From: Rhodococcus sp. G-MC3
GTDB taxonomy: Bacteria; Actinomycetota; Actinomycetes; Mycobacteriales; Mycobacteriaceae
DNA length: 64,000 nt
Direction of reading: 5' to 3'
NCBI RefSeq assembly: GCF_030063335.1
Contig: NZ_JASISW010000015.1
Coordinates: 1 to 64,000, forward strand
The translations under genes were made by a program, and so were the position numbers. The notes under the pieces are model-generated. The model saw nothing but the letters and a program-made list of their open reading frames with translations, ran no database searches and was not told where the DNA came from. Position 1 is the stretch's first letter; every line of letters begins with the position of its first letter. This document shows, one piece after another, positions 33,322-42,321 of this stretch.

Positions 33322-34836
33322 ATGACACTCGCCGCTCCCCCCGTCACAGCGACACCGCCCACCGCCGATCTGCTCGACAGCATCTATGTCGGCGGTCGCT
33401 GGACCCGCGGCGCCGGAGACGAGATCGAGACGGTCGACCCCGCCACCGGCGCCGTGTTCGCCACCCTGCACGCAGCAACGGTCGATGACGTCGACGCCGC
33501 CGTCCAAGGTGGCCTCACGGCCGCGCACCGCAGCGGTTGGTCCTCGCAGTTGCCACACGAGCGGGCGGCCGTTCTTCATCGCATCGGCAACTCCCTCGAG
33601 CACAACGCCGGCCGGATCGGTGCACTGCAGACCCTCGACACCGGGAAGACTCTCACCGAGACACGTGCGCTGGCAATGAGCGCTGCCAACACATTTCGCT
33701 ACATGGCAGCGGCGGTCGAGACAATGGACGGCGCCCTCACGACACCCCGCGGACCGTGGATGACGATGTCGACGTACGAGCCCATGGGCGTCATCGGAGC
33801 TATCACCCCATGGAACTCCCCCATTGCCTCCGACGCCCAAAAGATAGCTCCTGCACTGGCAGCCGGAAACGCCGTGGTTGCGAAGCCACCCGTCTGGGCG
33901 CCGTGGGTGACGCTCCTGCTGGCTCGCCTGTGCGACGAGGCGGGACTGCCCGCGGGCTTGCTCTCCGTACTCCCCGGCCCGGGACGAACGGTAGGGGAAG
34001 CGTTGGTTCGTCACCCCGGCATCGCCAAGGTGACCTTCACCGGAGGCACCACCACCGGGCGCCACCTCGCACACGTGGCGGCCGAGAAACTGATGCCGAT
34101 CACCCTCGAACTCGGCGGCAAGTCGCCGACGATCGTCTTCGACGACGCCGACGTAGAACGTGCGCTTCAGGGCGTGCTGTACGGCATCTTCTCCTCCAGC
34201 GGCCAGAGCTGCATCGCCGGTTCGCGAATCTTCGTTCATCGCAGCCTGTTCGAGCACTTTACGACACAACTCGTCGAGCGGGCGCGGCACCTGAGGATGG
34301 GTCCGGGAACGGACCCGAGCACCGACGTCGCGCCGATGATCACCATCGCACATCGCGATTCAGTGGCTCGAATGGTCGACGCTGCACTACATGCCGGGGC
34401 TCGAGCACTGTGCGGTGGCGCGGTGCCGACCGAGGGTCCGCTTGCCGAGGGCGCGTATTACCCACCTACCGTGTTGACCGGCGTCGTGAACACCGACGCC
34501 ATCTGCCAGGAAGAGATTTTCGGCCCGGTTGCCGTCATCATGCCGTTCGACGACGAACTCGACCTGGTCGAGCAGGCCAACGACAGCGCCTACGGACTCG
34601 CCTGCGGAATCTGGAGCCAGGATTACCGACGCGCACTGCGCATCGCCAAAGCGATCGACGCCGGCACCGTCTGGGTGAACACGTACAAGCAATTCTCGAT
34701 ATCGACTCCGTTCACCGGCCTGCGCGACAGCGGACTCGGCAGCGAAAAAGGTCGCGACGCGGTTCGCCACTACTCCAACCAGAAAAGCATCTACCTCGAC
34801 ATCTCCGACTCCCCGCTTGCCTGGGGCCGGAACTGA
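33322..34836 (+). CDS. Aldehyde dehydrogenase, NAD(P)-dependent
   Basis: A 504-residue ALDH-superfamily enzyme. Cofactor-binding parts include ITPWNSPIASDAQKIAPALAAGN and FTGGTTTGRHLA. The catalytic Glu lies in LELGGKSPTIVFDDAD and the nucleophilic Cys in SSGQSCIAGSRIF, with EIFGPVAVIMPFDDE near the end, all normal. It oxidises an aldehyde to the acid in the cytosol. As the first gene of the operon and directly followed by a RidA protein, it resembles the pair of 2-aminomuconic (or hydroxymuconic) semialdehyde dehydrogenase plus deaminase of meta-cleavage pathways; the substrate is inferred. Confidence 0.9.
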   Translation: MTLAAPPVTATPPTADLLDSIYVGGRWTRGAGDEIETVDPATGAVFATLHAATVDDVDAAVQGGLTAAHRSGWSSQLPHERAAVLHRIGNSLEHNAGRIGALQTLDTGKTLTETRALAMSAANTFRYMAAAVETMDGALTTPRGPWMTMSTYEPMGVIGAITPWNSPIASDAQKIAPALAAGNAVVAKPPVWAPWVTLLLARLCDEAGLPAGLLSVLPGPGRTVGEALVRHPGIAKVTFTGGTTTGRHLAHVAAEKLMPITLELGGKSPTIVFDDADVERALQGVLYGIFSSSGQSCIAGSRIFVHRSLFEHFTTQLVERARHLRMGPGTDPSTDVAPMITIAHRDSVARMVDAALHAGARALCGGAVPTEGPLAEGAYYPPTVLTGVVNTDAICQEEIFGPVAVIMPFDDELDLVEQANDSAYGLACGIWSQDYRRALRIAKAIDAGTVWVNTYKQFSISTPFTGLRDSGLGSEKGRDAVRHYSNQKSIYLDISDSPLAWGRN

Positions 34837-34853
34837 AGCACGAAAGGACAACC

Positions 34854-35216
34854 ATGACAAACACATTCACCAACGAGACCGCTCACCCGTACAGCCCCGC
34901 CTATGCGGTCGCAGGATTCGGATTCGTCTCCGGCGCACTGTCCGTCGACTCCGACGGCGTAGCAGTCGACGGCGTCGAACCAGCACTCGATGCGGCCGTC
35001 GCACGGATGACCGAACGCCTCGCAACCATCGACATGACGCTCACCGACGTCGTCAAAACCACCTACTTCGTCACCGATGTCGCGACCCGCGACGCAGCAA
35101 ACCGTCACTACCAGAACATCTTCACCGCACCTCGCCCCGCGCGGTCGTTCGTCGAAGTCGCGGCCCTGCCCTACGGCGCAACCGTCGAAATCGAAGCCAT
35201 CGCCTACCGACCCTGA
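34854..35216 (+). CDS. RidA-family protein 1 (enamine/imine deaminase type)
   Basis: A 120-residue RidA/YjgF protein from ATG 34854 (aaagga upstream). It has YAVAGFGFVSGAL, then VKTTYFVTDVATRDAANRHYQNIF, and ends RSFVEVAALPYGATVEIEAIAY, the trimer-interface and active-site region of the family. RidA proteins hydrolyse reactive enamines and imines; catabolic members (such as AmnD-type 2-aminomuconate deaminase) release ammonia from ring-cleavage products. Its place right after the aldehyde dehydrogenase suggests that role here. Confidence 0.85.
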   Translation: MTNTFTNETAHPYSPAYAVAGFGFVSGALSVDSDGVAVDGVEPALDAAVARMTERLATIDMTLTDVVKTTYFVTDVATRDAANRHYQNIFTAPRPARSFVEVAALPYGATVEIEAIAYRP

Positions 35217-35261
35217 GTCCCCCGCCCGACCACCCTCTACCGCAACCCGGAAGGAACAATC

Positions 35262-35780
35262 ATGACCGCTCCCGAGAAGACCACCTTCGATCTCGAGAAC
35301 TTGATCGACTCGTGCATCGCCAGCAAGGAAACCCGTTTCGAGGACTGGGACACGCTGGGATTCCAGGCAGCGAAGGGCGGCGACCGCTTCAAGCGGGCCC
35401 AGATTCGCTACATCGGCTCGGGCGCAACAGGCAACCACGACGGTGACTCACGCTCACTTCCGTCCGAGCACTTCACCTTCTCCAACATGCGTCTGCCCGC
35501 AGGCGCGGTGGGACCCGAGCACACCCACCACGACGTCGAAGAGGTCTTCTACGTCCTCGAAGGCGAACTCGAAGTGGCCGTCCACGATGTGGAGGACGGC
35601 ACCAAGAAAGCTGTCCGACGCCTCGGCTACCGCGACCTCATCCGCGTCCCGGCGGGCGTCCCGCGCAGCCTCGCCAACGTCGGCGATACCGACGCCCTGT
35701 TCTGCGTCGTCATCGGCGCTCCCAAGCCCCAGCTGCCGACGTACCCACCGAGCTCGGAGATGTACGGCGTCACGCGCTGA
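35262..35780 (+). CDS. Cupin-domain protein
   Basis: A 172-residue single-domain cupin. Motif 1 is MRLPAGAVGPEHTHHDVEEVFYVLEGELEV, with HTHH and E as metal ligands (three His, one Glu), and motif 2 includes RVPAGVPRSLANVGD. A non-haem iron or manganese site is likely, so it could be a small dioxygenase, isomerase or decarboxylase. ATG 35262 follows ggaaggaacaatc. It lies inside the catabolic operon between RidA and the oxygenase reductase. Confidence 0.85.
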   Translation: MTAPEKTTFDLENLIDSCIASKETRFEDWDTLGFQAAKGGDRFKRAQIRYIGSGATGNHDGDSRSLPSEHFTFSNMRLPAGAVGPEHTHHDVEEVFYVLEGELEVAVHDVEDGTKKAVRRLGYRDLIRVPAGVPRSLANVGDTDALFCVVIGAPKPQLPTYPPSSEMYGVTR

Positions 35781-35816
35781 CCCGCGTCAATCGAGCCCAC
35801 ACAGAAGGAACTTCCG

Positions 35817-36767
35817 ATGTCAGAGAACACAGCGAGAACTCTGCGGGTGCAGCAGAAGAGCTACGAGGCAGACGGCGTCACCAGTGTCACCCTGGTCGAC
35901 CCGACCGGTGCGCCGCTGCCGACGTGGGAACCCGGCGCCCACGTTGCTCTTCGTCTCCCGGGAGGGCTCGTCCGCGAGTACTCGCTGTGCTCGGACCCGC
36001 GGGACACGAGCCAGTGGACCGTTGCGGTACTGCGAGCCGAGCAGTCACGCGGCGGAAGTGCCCACGTGCACGACAAGCTGTCCGTCGGCGCCTCGATCGA
36101 GGTCGACGGGCCGCGGAACGCGTTTGCGCTGGACGAGGATGCCACAAAGCATGTGCTGATTGCCGGCGGCGTCGGCATCACTCCGATCGTGGCGATGATG
36201 CGAAAGCTCAGCAGCACCGGCCACGACTGGACCATGCTTTACGCCGGACGTTCTCGAACATCGATGGCCTTCGTCGATGAGGTAGCCGCCACCGAGACCG
36301 CGACAATTCACGCCGACGACGAGCAGGGCGGGTTGCCGGATCTTTCCGCCCTGCTCGGCGGGTTGGGCGCCGGCGCCGTTGTCTATTGCTGCGGACCGGC
36401 TCCGCTGCTCGATGCGGTCGCGGCCGCGATTCCACCCGGCGCGGCGCTGCGCACGGAGAGATTCGCTGCACCCGAAGCCATCGTTCCTGAGGGCGGCGAC
36501 ACCGCGTTCGATGTGGTGCTGGACCGTAGCGGCGAACGCGTCGCAGTCGGTTCCGGCCAATCGGTGCTCGACGCACTGCTCGATGCCGGGCTGGACCTAC
36601 CCAGCTCCTGCACCGAAGGCATCTGCGGAACCTGCGAAGTCGGCGTGATCAAAGGCGACGTCGACCATCGCGACTTCCTCCTCGGCGAATCGGAACACGC
36701 TGCGAACAAGACCATGTTTCCGTGCGTATCCCGATGCCGCTCGGCCGAACTCGTCCTCGATCTCTGA
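35817..36767 (+). CDS. Oxygenase reductase (FMN, NAD, 2Fe-2S; VanB/PDR type)
   Basis: A 316-residue phthalate-dioxygenase-reductase-like protein. The flavin domain carries VREYSLCSDP, the nucleotide domain IAGGVGITPIVAMMRKL and VVYCCGPAPLLDAV. The C-terminal plant-type ferredoxin has the four cluster cysteines in SSCTEGICGTCEVG and FPCVSRC. It passes electrons from NAD(P)H to a Rieske oxygenase; the matching oxygenase component is at 42553 in the same cluster. The order flavin-NAD-2Fe-2S is that of VanB. Confidence 0.9.
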   Translation: MSENTARTLRVQQKSYEADGVTSVTLVDPTGAPLPTWEPGAHVALRLPGGLVREYSLCSDPRDTSQWTVAVLRAEQSRGGSAHVHDKLSVGASIEVDGPRNAFALDEDATKHVLIAGGVGITPIVAMMRKLSSTGHDWTMLYAGRSRTSMAFVDEVAATETATIHADDEQGGLPDLSALLGGLGAGAVVYCCGPAPLLDAVAAAIPPGAALRTERFAAPEAIVPEGGDTAFDVVLDRSGERVAVGSGQSVLDALLDAGLDLPSSCTEGICGTCEVGVIKGDVDHRDFLLGESEHAANKTMFPCVSRCRSAELVLDL

Positions 36768-36778
36768 AGGAATCAATC

Positions 36779-37828
36779 ATGCACTCGCCCAACCCGAGTC
36801 ATTCCGCAGGCTTCACTCCTGCCGACCGCGTGCCCACCCATCGTCAGCCCCTGCTGACCGATCAGCCCGTGTGCGCATTGCGCAGCCTTCGATCCGTCGC
36901 GCTGACAGTGCCTGACCCAACCGCATCCCGCGACTTCTACCACGAGGTGTGGGGACTGAGCACGATCGACGAAGACGGCGACCGCTTCTGGTTGCGTGCA
37001 ACGGGCACCGATCACCATGTACTCGACCTACAGCGCGGCGACTCGAATGCTCTGGGACGGATCAGCTTTGCCGTCGGATCACCGAAAGAGATCGACGACG
37101 CCGCGCGTGCCCTGCACCGCATCGGCGTGCCCATCCTGCGCGAGCCCGGAATGCTCGACCACGCCGGCGGCGGATACGGGCTGCGTCTCGTCGATCCCGA
37201 AGGCCGCATCGTCGAGCTCTCTGCCGACGCCTACGCCGTCCCGGCCCAGGATCCGACCGGCCGTCGTGCAATTCCCCGCAAGATTGCTCACGTCGTCCTC
37301 AACACCGTCGACATCGAACGCACCGCCGCGTTCTACACCCAAGTCCTCGGCATGCGAATCTCCGACTGGTCCGAGCGACAGATGACGTTCCTGCGGTGCA
37401 ACTCCGACCACCACGTGATCGCGTTGAACCAGGCGCCGTGGACTTCTCTCAACCACATCGCCTACGAGATGCCCACCATCGACCACTTCATGCGCGGCAT
37501 CGGCAGCCTCCGCTCACACGGCATCACACCGCAGTGGGGACCCGGCCGACACGGACCAGGCGACAACACCTTCTCCTACTTCACCGATCCTGCGGGACTC
37601 GTCTGCGAATACACCTCCGAAGTCGAGCAAATCGACGAGGACGCATGGCTCTGCCGGACTTGGCGCCGCACTCCCGAACTATCGGACCAGTGGGGCACCG
37701 CAGGCCCGCCGACCGCAGCCGTCCGTTCCGCCATGGCCGGCATTCCGGATCTGGGCGCACGGATCCACTTCGGAGCCGAGCACCGCGACTACTTCATACC
37801 GGTACCCGAACTCGAGGCCGTGTCGTGA
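36779..37828 (+). CDS. Extradiol-type VOC dioxygenase
   Basis: A 349-residue two-module vicinal-oxygen-chelate protein. Module 1 begins LRSVALTVPDPTASRDFYHEVWGL and module 2 KIAHVVLNTVDIERTAAFYTQVLGM. The three iron ligands expected for a type I extradiol dioxygenase are visible in module 2: His in AHVVLN, His in SLNHIAYEM and Glu in LVCEYTSE. It would open an aromatic diol or aminophenol ring next to the hydroxyl. ATG 36779 is preferred (gaaggaatcaatc before it); the frame opens earlier inside the previous gene. The stop overlaps the GTG of the next gene. Confidence 0.88.
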   Translation: MHSPNPSHSAGFTPADRVPTHRQPLLTDQPVCALRSLRSVALTVPDPTASRDFYHEVWGLSTIDEDGDRFWLRATGTDHHVLDLQRGDSNALGRISFAVGSPKEIDDAARALHRIGVPILREPGMLDHAGGGYGLRLVDPEGRIVELSADAYAVPAQDPTGRRAIPRKIAHVVLNTVDIERTAAFYTQVLGMRISDWSERQMTFLRCNSDHHVIALNQAPWTSLNHIAYEMPTIDHFMRGIGSLRSHGITPQWGPGRHGPGDNTFSYFTDPAGLVCEYTSEVEQIDEDAWLCRTWRRTPELSDQWGTAGPPTAAVRSAMAGIPDLGARIHFGAEHRDYFIPVPELEAVS

Positions 37829-38634
37829 CGAACATGACGGCAACGGCATCGACCGTCGTCGACGGTCTGCATCTTGTCCGGCATCAGCCCCGGGTGCCGT
37901 CCGCCGTAACGGTTCTTCTGCTGCACGGCATCGGCGGATCTTCGCAGTCGTGCGCACCGCTGGCGCAAGAGTTGGCAGATCGCGGAATTGACGCGTGGTG
38001 CCTCGACGCCGCCGGATACGGCGAGTCCGCCGATCCTGCCGACAACTCGCACGATTTCGTCGCCGACGTTCTCCGAGTCGCCGACGCCATCTCCCCGGAC
38101 AAGCCGCTGGTATTGCTGGGGACCTCGTGGGGTGGAGTGCTCGCCCTCACAACAGCTCTCGCTCGGCCCGATCGCGTGGCAGGCCTCGTCCTGGCGGACA
38201 GCACTCGTGGCAGCGGCACCTCACCGGAGAAGGCGGAGGCCATGCGCGCTCGTGCCCGAGAACTGGCACGACGTGGTCCCGACTCCGTAGCGACCGAACG
38301 CGCCCCGCGGCTCGTCGCACCCGGGTCCGATCCCGCAATCGTCGAATCGGTGCGAACCTCCATGGCAGCCCTGCGCATCGAAGGATTCGGCGCTGCAGCA
38401 GAGTTCATGGCGTCGACCGACCACGGACCGCGGCTCTCGGATGTCACCTGTCCGACTCTCGTTCTCTTCGGTGAGTCCGATGTGGTCACCGGCGTCGATG
38501 AATCACGCCTGCTGGCCAACCGCATTCCCGGCGCCACCCTGCACGAGATCGCCGACGCAGGCCACGTCGCCATCCAGGAACAACCCGCGGTGGCGGCTGG
38601 ACTCGTCACCGACTTTCTGGAGCGTCTGTCGTGA
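37825..38634 (+). CDS. Alpha/beta-hydrolase (meta-cleavage product hydrolase type)
   Basis: A 269-residue alpha/beta hydrolase. The oxyanion loop is LLHGIGGSSQS, the nucleophile elbow LLGTSWGGVLAL, the acid VLFGESDVVTG and the His DAGHVAIQEQP, so the catalytic triad is complete. Hydrolases of this size next to extradiol enzymes usually cleave C-C bonds in ring-opened products or simple esters. GTG 37825 overlaps the stop of the VOC gene (GTGA), and its own stop overlaps the start of the next SDR gene in the same way. Confidence 0.88.
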   Translation: MTNMTATASTVVDGLHLVRHQPRVPSAVTVLLLHGIGGSSQSCAPLAQELADRGIDAWCLDAAGYGESADPADNSHDFVADVLRVADAISPDKPLVLLGTSWGGVLALTTALARPDRVAGLVLADSTRGSGTSPEKAEAMRARARELARRGPDSVATERAPRLVAPGSDPAIVESVRTSMAALRIEGFGAAAEFMASTDHGPRLSDVTCPTLVLFGESDVVTGVDESRLLANRIPGATLHEIADAGHVAIQEQPAVAAGLVTDFLERLS

Positions 38635-39365
38635 GCGGCACCGTAGTGGTCACCGGAAGCGGCCGTGGGCTCGGTCGATCCATCGCTGAGCGACTGTGCA
38701 GCGAAGGCAAGCGAGTCATCGTCGCCGAACGCAATCCCGAGACGGCTCACGACACAGCAGAAGCATTGCGCAGCAATGGTTACGACGCCGAAGCGATCGT
38801 CACCGATATCGGCGACAGCAACTCGGTACGGGCGCTCGCCGACCGCGTAGGTTCGGAGAACGTCACCGGCTTGGTCAACAACGCGGCCATCGCCGACGGT
38901 GTAGGCGGCAAAACCTTCTACGAACTGGAGGAATCCGAGTTCGACCGCGTCACGTCCGTCAACATTCGCGGTACCTGGGCGGTGTCGAAATATCTATGGC
39001 CCGCGATCGCCAAGTCCGAGGGGTCGATCGTCAACATCGCCTCGGACGTCGCGATGTACGGATCACCGCGGCTCGTTCACTACGTCAGCTCCAAAGCGGC
39101 GGTCATCGGCATGACCCGGTCGATGGCGCGAGACGCCGGTGAATTCGGCGTGAGAGTCAATGCTGTTGCGCCGGGCCTCATCCGAGTCGAGGCGACCGAA
39201 AGCGTCCCCGACGCCCGCTATCGCACGTACACCGACGGCCGTGCTCTCGACCGAGAGCAGACGCCCGAGGACGTAGCAGGCGTCGTGCGATTCCTGTTGT
39301 CCGAGGACGCAGCGTTCGTGACCGGCCAGACCATCGTCGTCGACGGCGGATTCATCTTCCGCTGA
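38631..39365 (+). CDS. SDR-family dehydrogenase 1 of the catabolic cluster
   Basis: A 244-residue classical SDR beginning at GTG 38631 (overlapping the hydrolase stop). VVTGSGRGLGRSIAE is the cofactor loop, NNAAIADGVGG the second motif, and HYVSSKAAVIGMTRS the YxxxK active site with catalytic Ser in VNIASD. It ends VTGQTIVVDGGFIF like FabG-type enzymes. It is probably a diol or hydroxyacid dehydrogenase of the pathway, cytosolic. Confidence 0.88.
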   Translation: MSGTVVVTGSGRGLGRSIAERLCSEGKRVIVAERNPETAHDTAEALRSNGYDAEAIVTDIGDSNSVRALADRVGSENVTGLVNNAAIADGVGGKTFYELEESEFDRVTSVNIRGTWAVSKYLWPAIAKSEGSIVNIASDVAMYGSPRLVHYVSSKAAVIGMTRSMARDAGEFGVRVNAVAPGLIRVEATESVPDARYRTYTDGRALDREQTPEDVAGVVRFLLSEDAAFVTGQTIVVDGGFIFR

Positions 39366-39377
39366 GGAGCTAAATCA

Positions 39378-40160
39378 ATGGACCTGCAATTGAAGGGCCG
39401 TCGAATCCTGATCACGGGCGCAAGCTCTGGCATCGGGCTCGCGACGGCGACCATGCTCGCCGGAGAAGGCGCCCGGCTTGCCCTGTGCGCACGCGACGAA
39501 CCTCGGCTCCGCGAGGCAACAGCAGCACTGGCCGAGATCACCGACGTGGTGACCGCGACGTGCGACGTCACCGATCGGCAGTCGGTCGAGAACTTCGTGT
39601 CGCAGGCGATCGACCGTCTCGGCGGACTCGACGGCGTGGTCTGCAACGCGGGCCGCTCCCTGATGAGCACCGTCGACGACACATCCGACGACGACATCCG
39701 AACAGAATTCGACCTGAAGATCTTCGGCGCACTCAACGTGGTGCGCGCTGCGAAGAAGGCGCTGGCATCGTCGGATTCGGCCTCGATCGTCGTCGTCAAC
39801 GCGATACTGTCTCGGCAGCCGGAGTCACGCTTGGCCATTACGGCCGCTGCGCGGGCGGGTTTGCTCAACCTCTCCCGTTCGCTGGCCAACGACTATGCCG
39901 CCGAGAACATCCGAGTCAACTCGGTGTTACTCGGGCTGGTGGACACCGGGCAGTGGCAACGTCGCCACGGCGACAGCGATACCGAATTGGATTTCGCGGA
40001 CTGGAGTGCGGAGATCGCCGCCGACAGAGGCATCGGTCTCGGCCGATTCGGTACCGCAGACGAGCTGGCATTCCCCATCACAGCCTTGCTGTCTCCCCGC
40101 AGCAGCTACATCACCGGCGCATCTCTCGACGTCGGCGGCGGCGTCCACCGTTACGTCTGA
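39378..40160 (+). CDS. SDR-family protein 2, YxxxK motif absent
   Basis: A 260-residue SDR with an intact cofactor loop (ILITGASSGIGLATATM), VCNAGRSLM and ITGASLDVGGGVHRYV at the end. Where active-site Tyr and Lys are expected, it reads ESRLAITAAARAGLLNLSRS, so neither residue is in the canonical place. A comparable S/TxxxR form occurs in some catabolic SDRs, so this may be a divergent active site rather than a dead one. ATG 39378 follows gaggagc. It is cotranscribed with SDR 1. Confidence 0.85.
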   Translation: MDLQLKGRRILITGASSGIGLATATMLAGEGARLALCARDEPRLREATAALAEITDVVTATCDVTDRQSVENFVSQAIDRLGGLDGVVCNAGRSLMSTVDDTSDDDIRTEFDLKIFGALNVVRAAKKALASSDSASIVVVNAILSRQPESRLAITAAARAGLLNLSRSLANDYAAENIRVNSVLLGLVDTGQWQRRHGDSDTELDFADWSAEIAADRGIGLGRFGTADELAFPITALLSPRSSYITGASLDVGGGVHRYV

Positions 40161-40188
40161 CTCACCCAAGCAGATCCAGGAGAATGAC

Positions 40189-41856
40189 ATGACCACAGAG
40201 CCAAGCACCCGCCGCACCGGCGGTGACGTGCTCGTCGACGTGATGCGACGCCACGGCGTCACCACAGCATTCGGCGTCATCAGCATCCACAACCTTCCGC
40301 TCGTCGAAGCCGTGGACCGCGATCTGCAGTTCGTCGAGATGCGACACGAAGCCGCCGCGGTGAACGCCGCCGACGCCTATGCCCGAGCGACCGGAGGCAT
40401 CGGCGTCGCGCTGACGAGCACCGGCACCGGCGCCGGAAACGCAGCGGGTTCGATGATCGAGGCCCTGACCGCGGGTAGCCGGGTTCTGCACATCACCGGC
40501 CAGATCGAAACCGAGTTTCTGGCCCCGGGCCGTCCGGCACCGAGCCGCGGCGTCATTCACGAGTCTCCGAAGCAACCACAACTCCTCGACGCCATCTCGG
40601 TGCACAGCGCAACCATCACCGACGTCAAAGACGTTGTGGTGGAGCTCGAAACCGCGATACGCCGCATTCGCTCGGCCCCGAACGGACCGGCGAGCATCGA
40701 GTGGCCGACCGACCTGCAGTACCTCGCGTCGCCCGAGAAGCAACGTCCGTTCGAGATGACGGAGTCGCCAGTCGCAGATCCCGACCCCGCGGCCATCGCT
40801 CGCGCTGTCGAGCTGATCAGCGAATCCAAAACGCCGCTGTTCTGGCTCGGCGGCGGCGCAGCAGGCGCAGGCCGTGAACTGACGGACCTGGCGCACCGCC
40901 TCGGCGCCGGCATCATCACCAGCAACTCGGGCCGCGGGATCGTCCCCGAATCCGACCCACTGGTCGTCGGCAACTTTGCCACCACGCCGCAGGGGCGCGC
41001 GCTGCTCGCCGACGCCGACCTTCTCATCGCCATCGGAACCCACTTCCGGTCCAACGAGACAGCGTCGTACAGCCTTCGATTGCCCGACAACATCATTCAA
41101 ATCGACATCGAGCCGACGACGATCGGACGGGTGTACCCCGCCGCTGTCGGCATCACCGGTGACGCCCGTACAGTCGTCGCCGCCCTGGCCGAACAGGTCG
41201 GCCCCAAGGACGGCTGGACGACCCGCGTCACCGAGGTGCGTGAGCACGTACGCGCGGACCTGACCGAGTACATCGGCGGCTACGCCGAGATCTGCACCGC
41301 GATCCGGTCCATCTTGCCCGAACGCTCCCCGATCGCCCGCGACGTCACCATCCCCTCGAGCCAGTGGGGTAACCGACTGCTGCCGATCCTCGAACGCGAA
41401 ACGAACATCTTCCCGCTCGGCGGCGGCATCGGCCAAGGCCTCGCGATGGGGATCGGTGCCGCCCACGGCCGGCCCGACGTCCCAACCCTGATCATCGTCG
41501 GCGACGGCGGTCTCGCGGTCCACCTGGGCGAGCTGGCTTCGTTGGCCGGATCGAACGCGCACGCCATCGTCGTGGTATTCAACGACGGGGGTTACGGAGT
41601 CCTCCGGAACATGCAGGAGAAGAACGGGTTCCGCCGCGCAGGCGTCGACCTGCACACTCCACGCTTCGATCTGCTGGCAGCGTCGATGGACATCCCCTAC
41701 CAGTTGATCAAACACTCCGGCGCATTCGCCGACGCCCTGCACATAGCAGTCGAACGCACGGGACCCAGCCTCATCGAGGTCGACGTCGCGTCGATCCAGC
41801 CAACCCCCGGTGCCTTCGTGCCGCCCGTCCACATTCCTCAGGAGGCCGACCGATGA
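40189..41856 (+). CDS. Thiamine-diphosphate enzyme (acetolactate synthase/decarboxylase type)
   Basis: A 555-residue ThDP enzyme. The N-terminal PYR domain has the catalytic Glu in EMRHEAAAVNAADAYAR and TSTGTGAGNAAGSMIEAL. The middle domain shows GGGAAGAGRELTDLAHRL. The C-terminal PP domain has IIVGDGGLAVHLGELASLA through VVFNDGGYGVLRNM, the metal/ThDP GDG-N site. It decarboxylates or ligates 2-oxo acids; in this cluster a 2-oxoacid decarboxylase acting after ring cleavage is plausible. ATG 40189 follows ccaggagaatgac. The stop overlaps the ATG of the next gene. Confidence 0.88.
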   Translation: MTTEPSTRRTGGDVLVDVMRRHGVTTAFGVISIHNLPLVEAVDRDLQFVEMRHEAAAVNAADAYARATGGIGVALTSTGTGAGNAAGSMIEALTAGSRVLHITGQIETEFLAPGRPAPSRGVIHESPKQPQLLDAISVHSATITDVKDVVVELETAIRRIRSAPNGPASIEWPTDLQYLASPEKQRPFEMTESPVADPDPAAIARAVELISESKTPLFWLGGGAAGAGRELTDLAHRLGAGIITSNSGRGIVPESDPLVVGNFATTPQGRALLADADLLIAIGTHFRSNETASYSLRLPDNIIQIDIEPTTIGRVYPAAVGITGDARTVVAALAEQVGPKDGWTTRVTEVREHVRADLTEYIGGYAEICTAIRSILPERSPIARDVTIPSSQWGNRLLPILERETNIFPLGGGIGQGLAMGIGAAHGRPDVPTLIIVGDGGLAVHLGELASLAGSNAHAIVVVFNDGGYGVLRNMQEKNGFRRAGVDLHTPRFDLLAASMDIPYQLIKHSGAFADALHIAVERTGPSLIEVDVASIQPTPGAFVPPVHIPQEADR

Positions 41857-42321
41857 CCGCCGTCGCCGCCATCCGTTGGTGGGACGACGGTGCCGCGATG
41901 GCAGTGTCCGCCCAGATTCCCACCCACGTCTTCGCCGCCGGGGTCGACGCATTGGCAGCCGTCGAACTAGCAGTCCAGCACCCGGATACTGTCGTGAGCC
42001 TGATCCTCGCCGACCCGGTCTTCGACGTCGAGACACACCGCGAATTGCTTGCCGCGGTAACGGTTCCGACGCTCGTCGTCGCATCCGCACCGGACCCGAC
42101 CACCGACCACCGACCTGACTGTCGCTCAACACCTCGCCGGCGACATCGACAACGCAGTATTCGTCGTCATCGACGACTGCACTCACCCCGTCCACACCGG
42201 CAACCGAGAATCGTTCCACGAGTGGACCTCGTCCTTCGTCACCATCGCCGAAGGACTGGCCCGTCGCTCGGGAACTGCATTGACCCCGCCCACTCCCCTC
42301 GTCGAAGGAGCATCCCGATGA
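41853..42321 (+). pseudogene. Short alpha/beta-hydrolase-like gene broken by a 7-bp repeat
   Basis: ATG 41853 (overlapping the previous stop) opens a frame with VELAVQHPDTVVSLILADPVFD and TVPTLVVASAPDP, typical of an alpha/beta hydrolase. At 42097-42115 the unit CGACCAC is present twice plus a partial copy. Removing one unit joins the frame to TDLTVAQHLAGDIDNAVFVVI, then DDCTHPVHTGNRESFHEW, ending at TGA 42319-42321, which overlaps the next ATG (ATGA) as in the other operon junctions. As it stands the product ends in a wrong frame. Even restored (~153 aa), it lacks the N-terminal half and has GVDALA where the Ser elbow should be. Confidence 0.75.
42097..42115. repeat. 7-bp tandem repeat causing a frameshift
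   Basis: CGACCAC at 42097-42103 and 42104-42110, then CGACC. Two units put the gene out of frame; one unit would restore it, so copy-number change would act as a switch. Confidence 0.85.

Noticed and set aside
33537-34836. Long second frame overlapping the aldehyde dehydrogenase gene
   Set aside because: Arg/Thr/His-rich shadow of a high-GC gene; only its end from ATG 34854 (RidA) is real.
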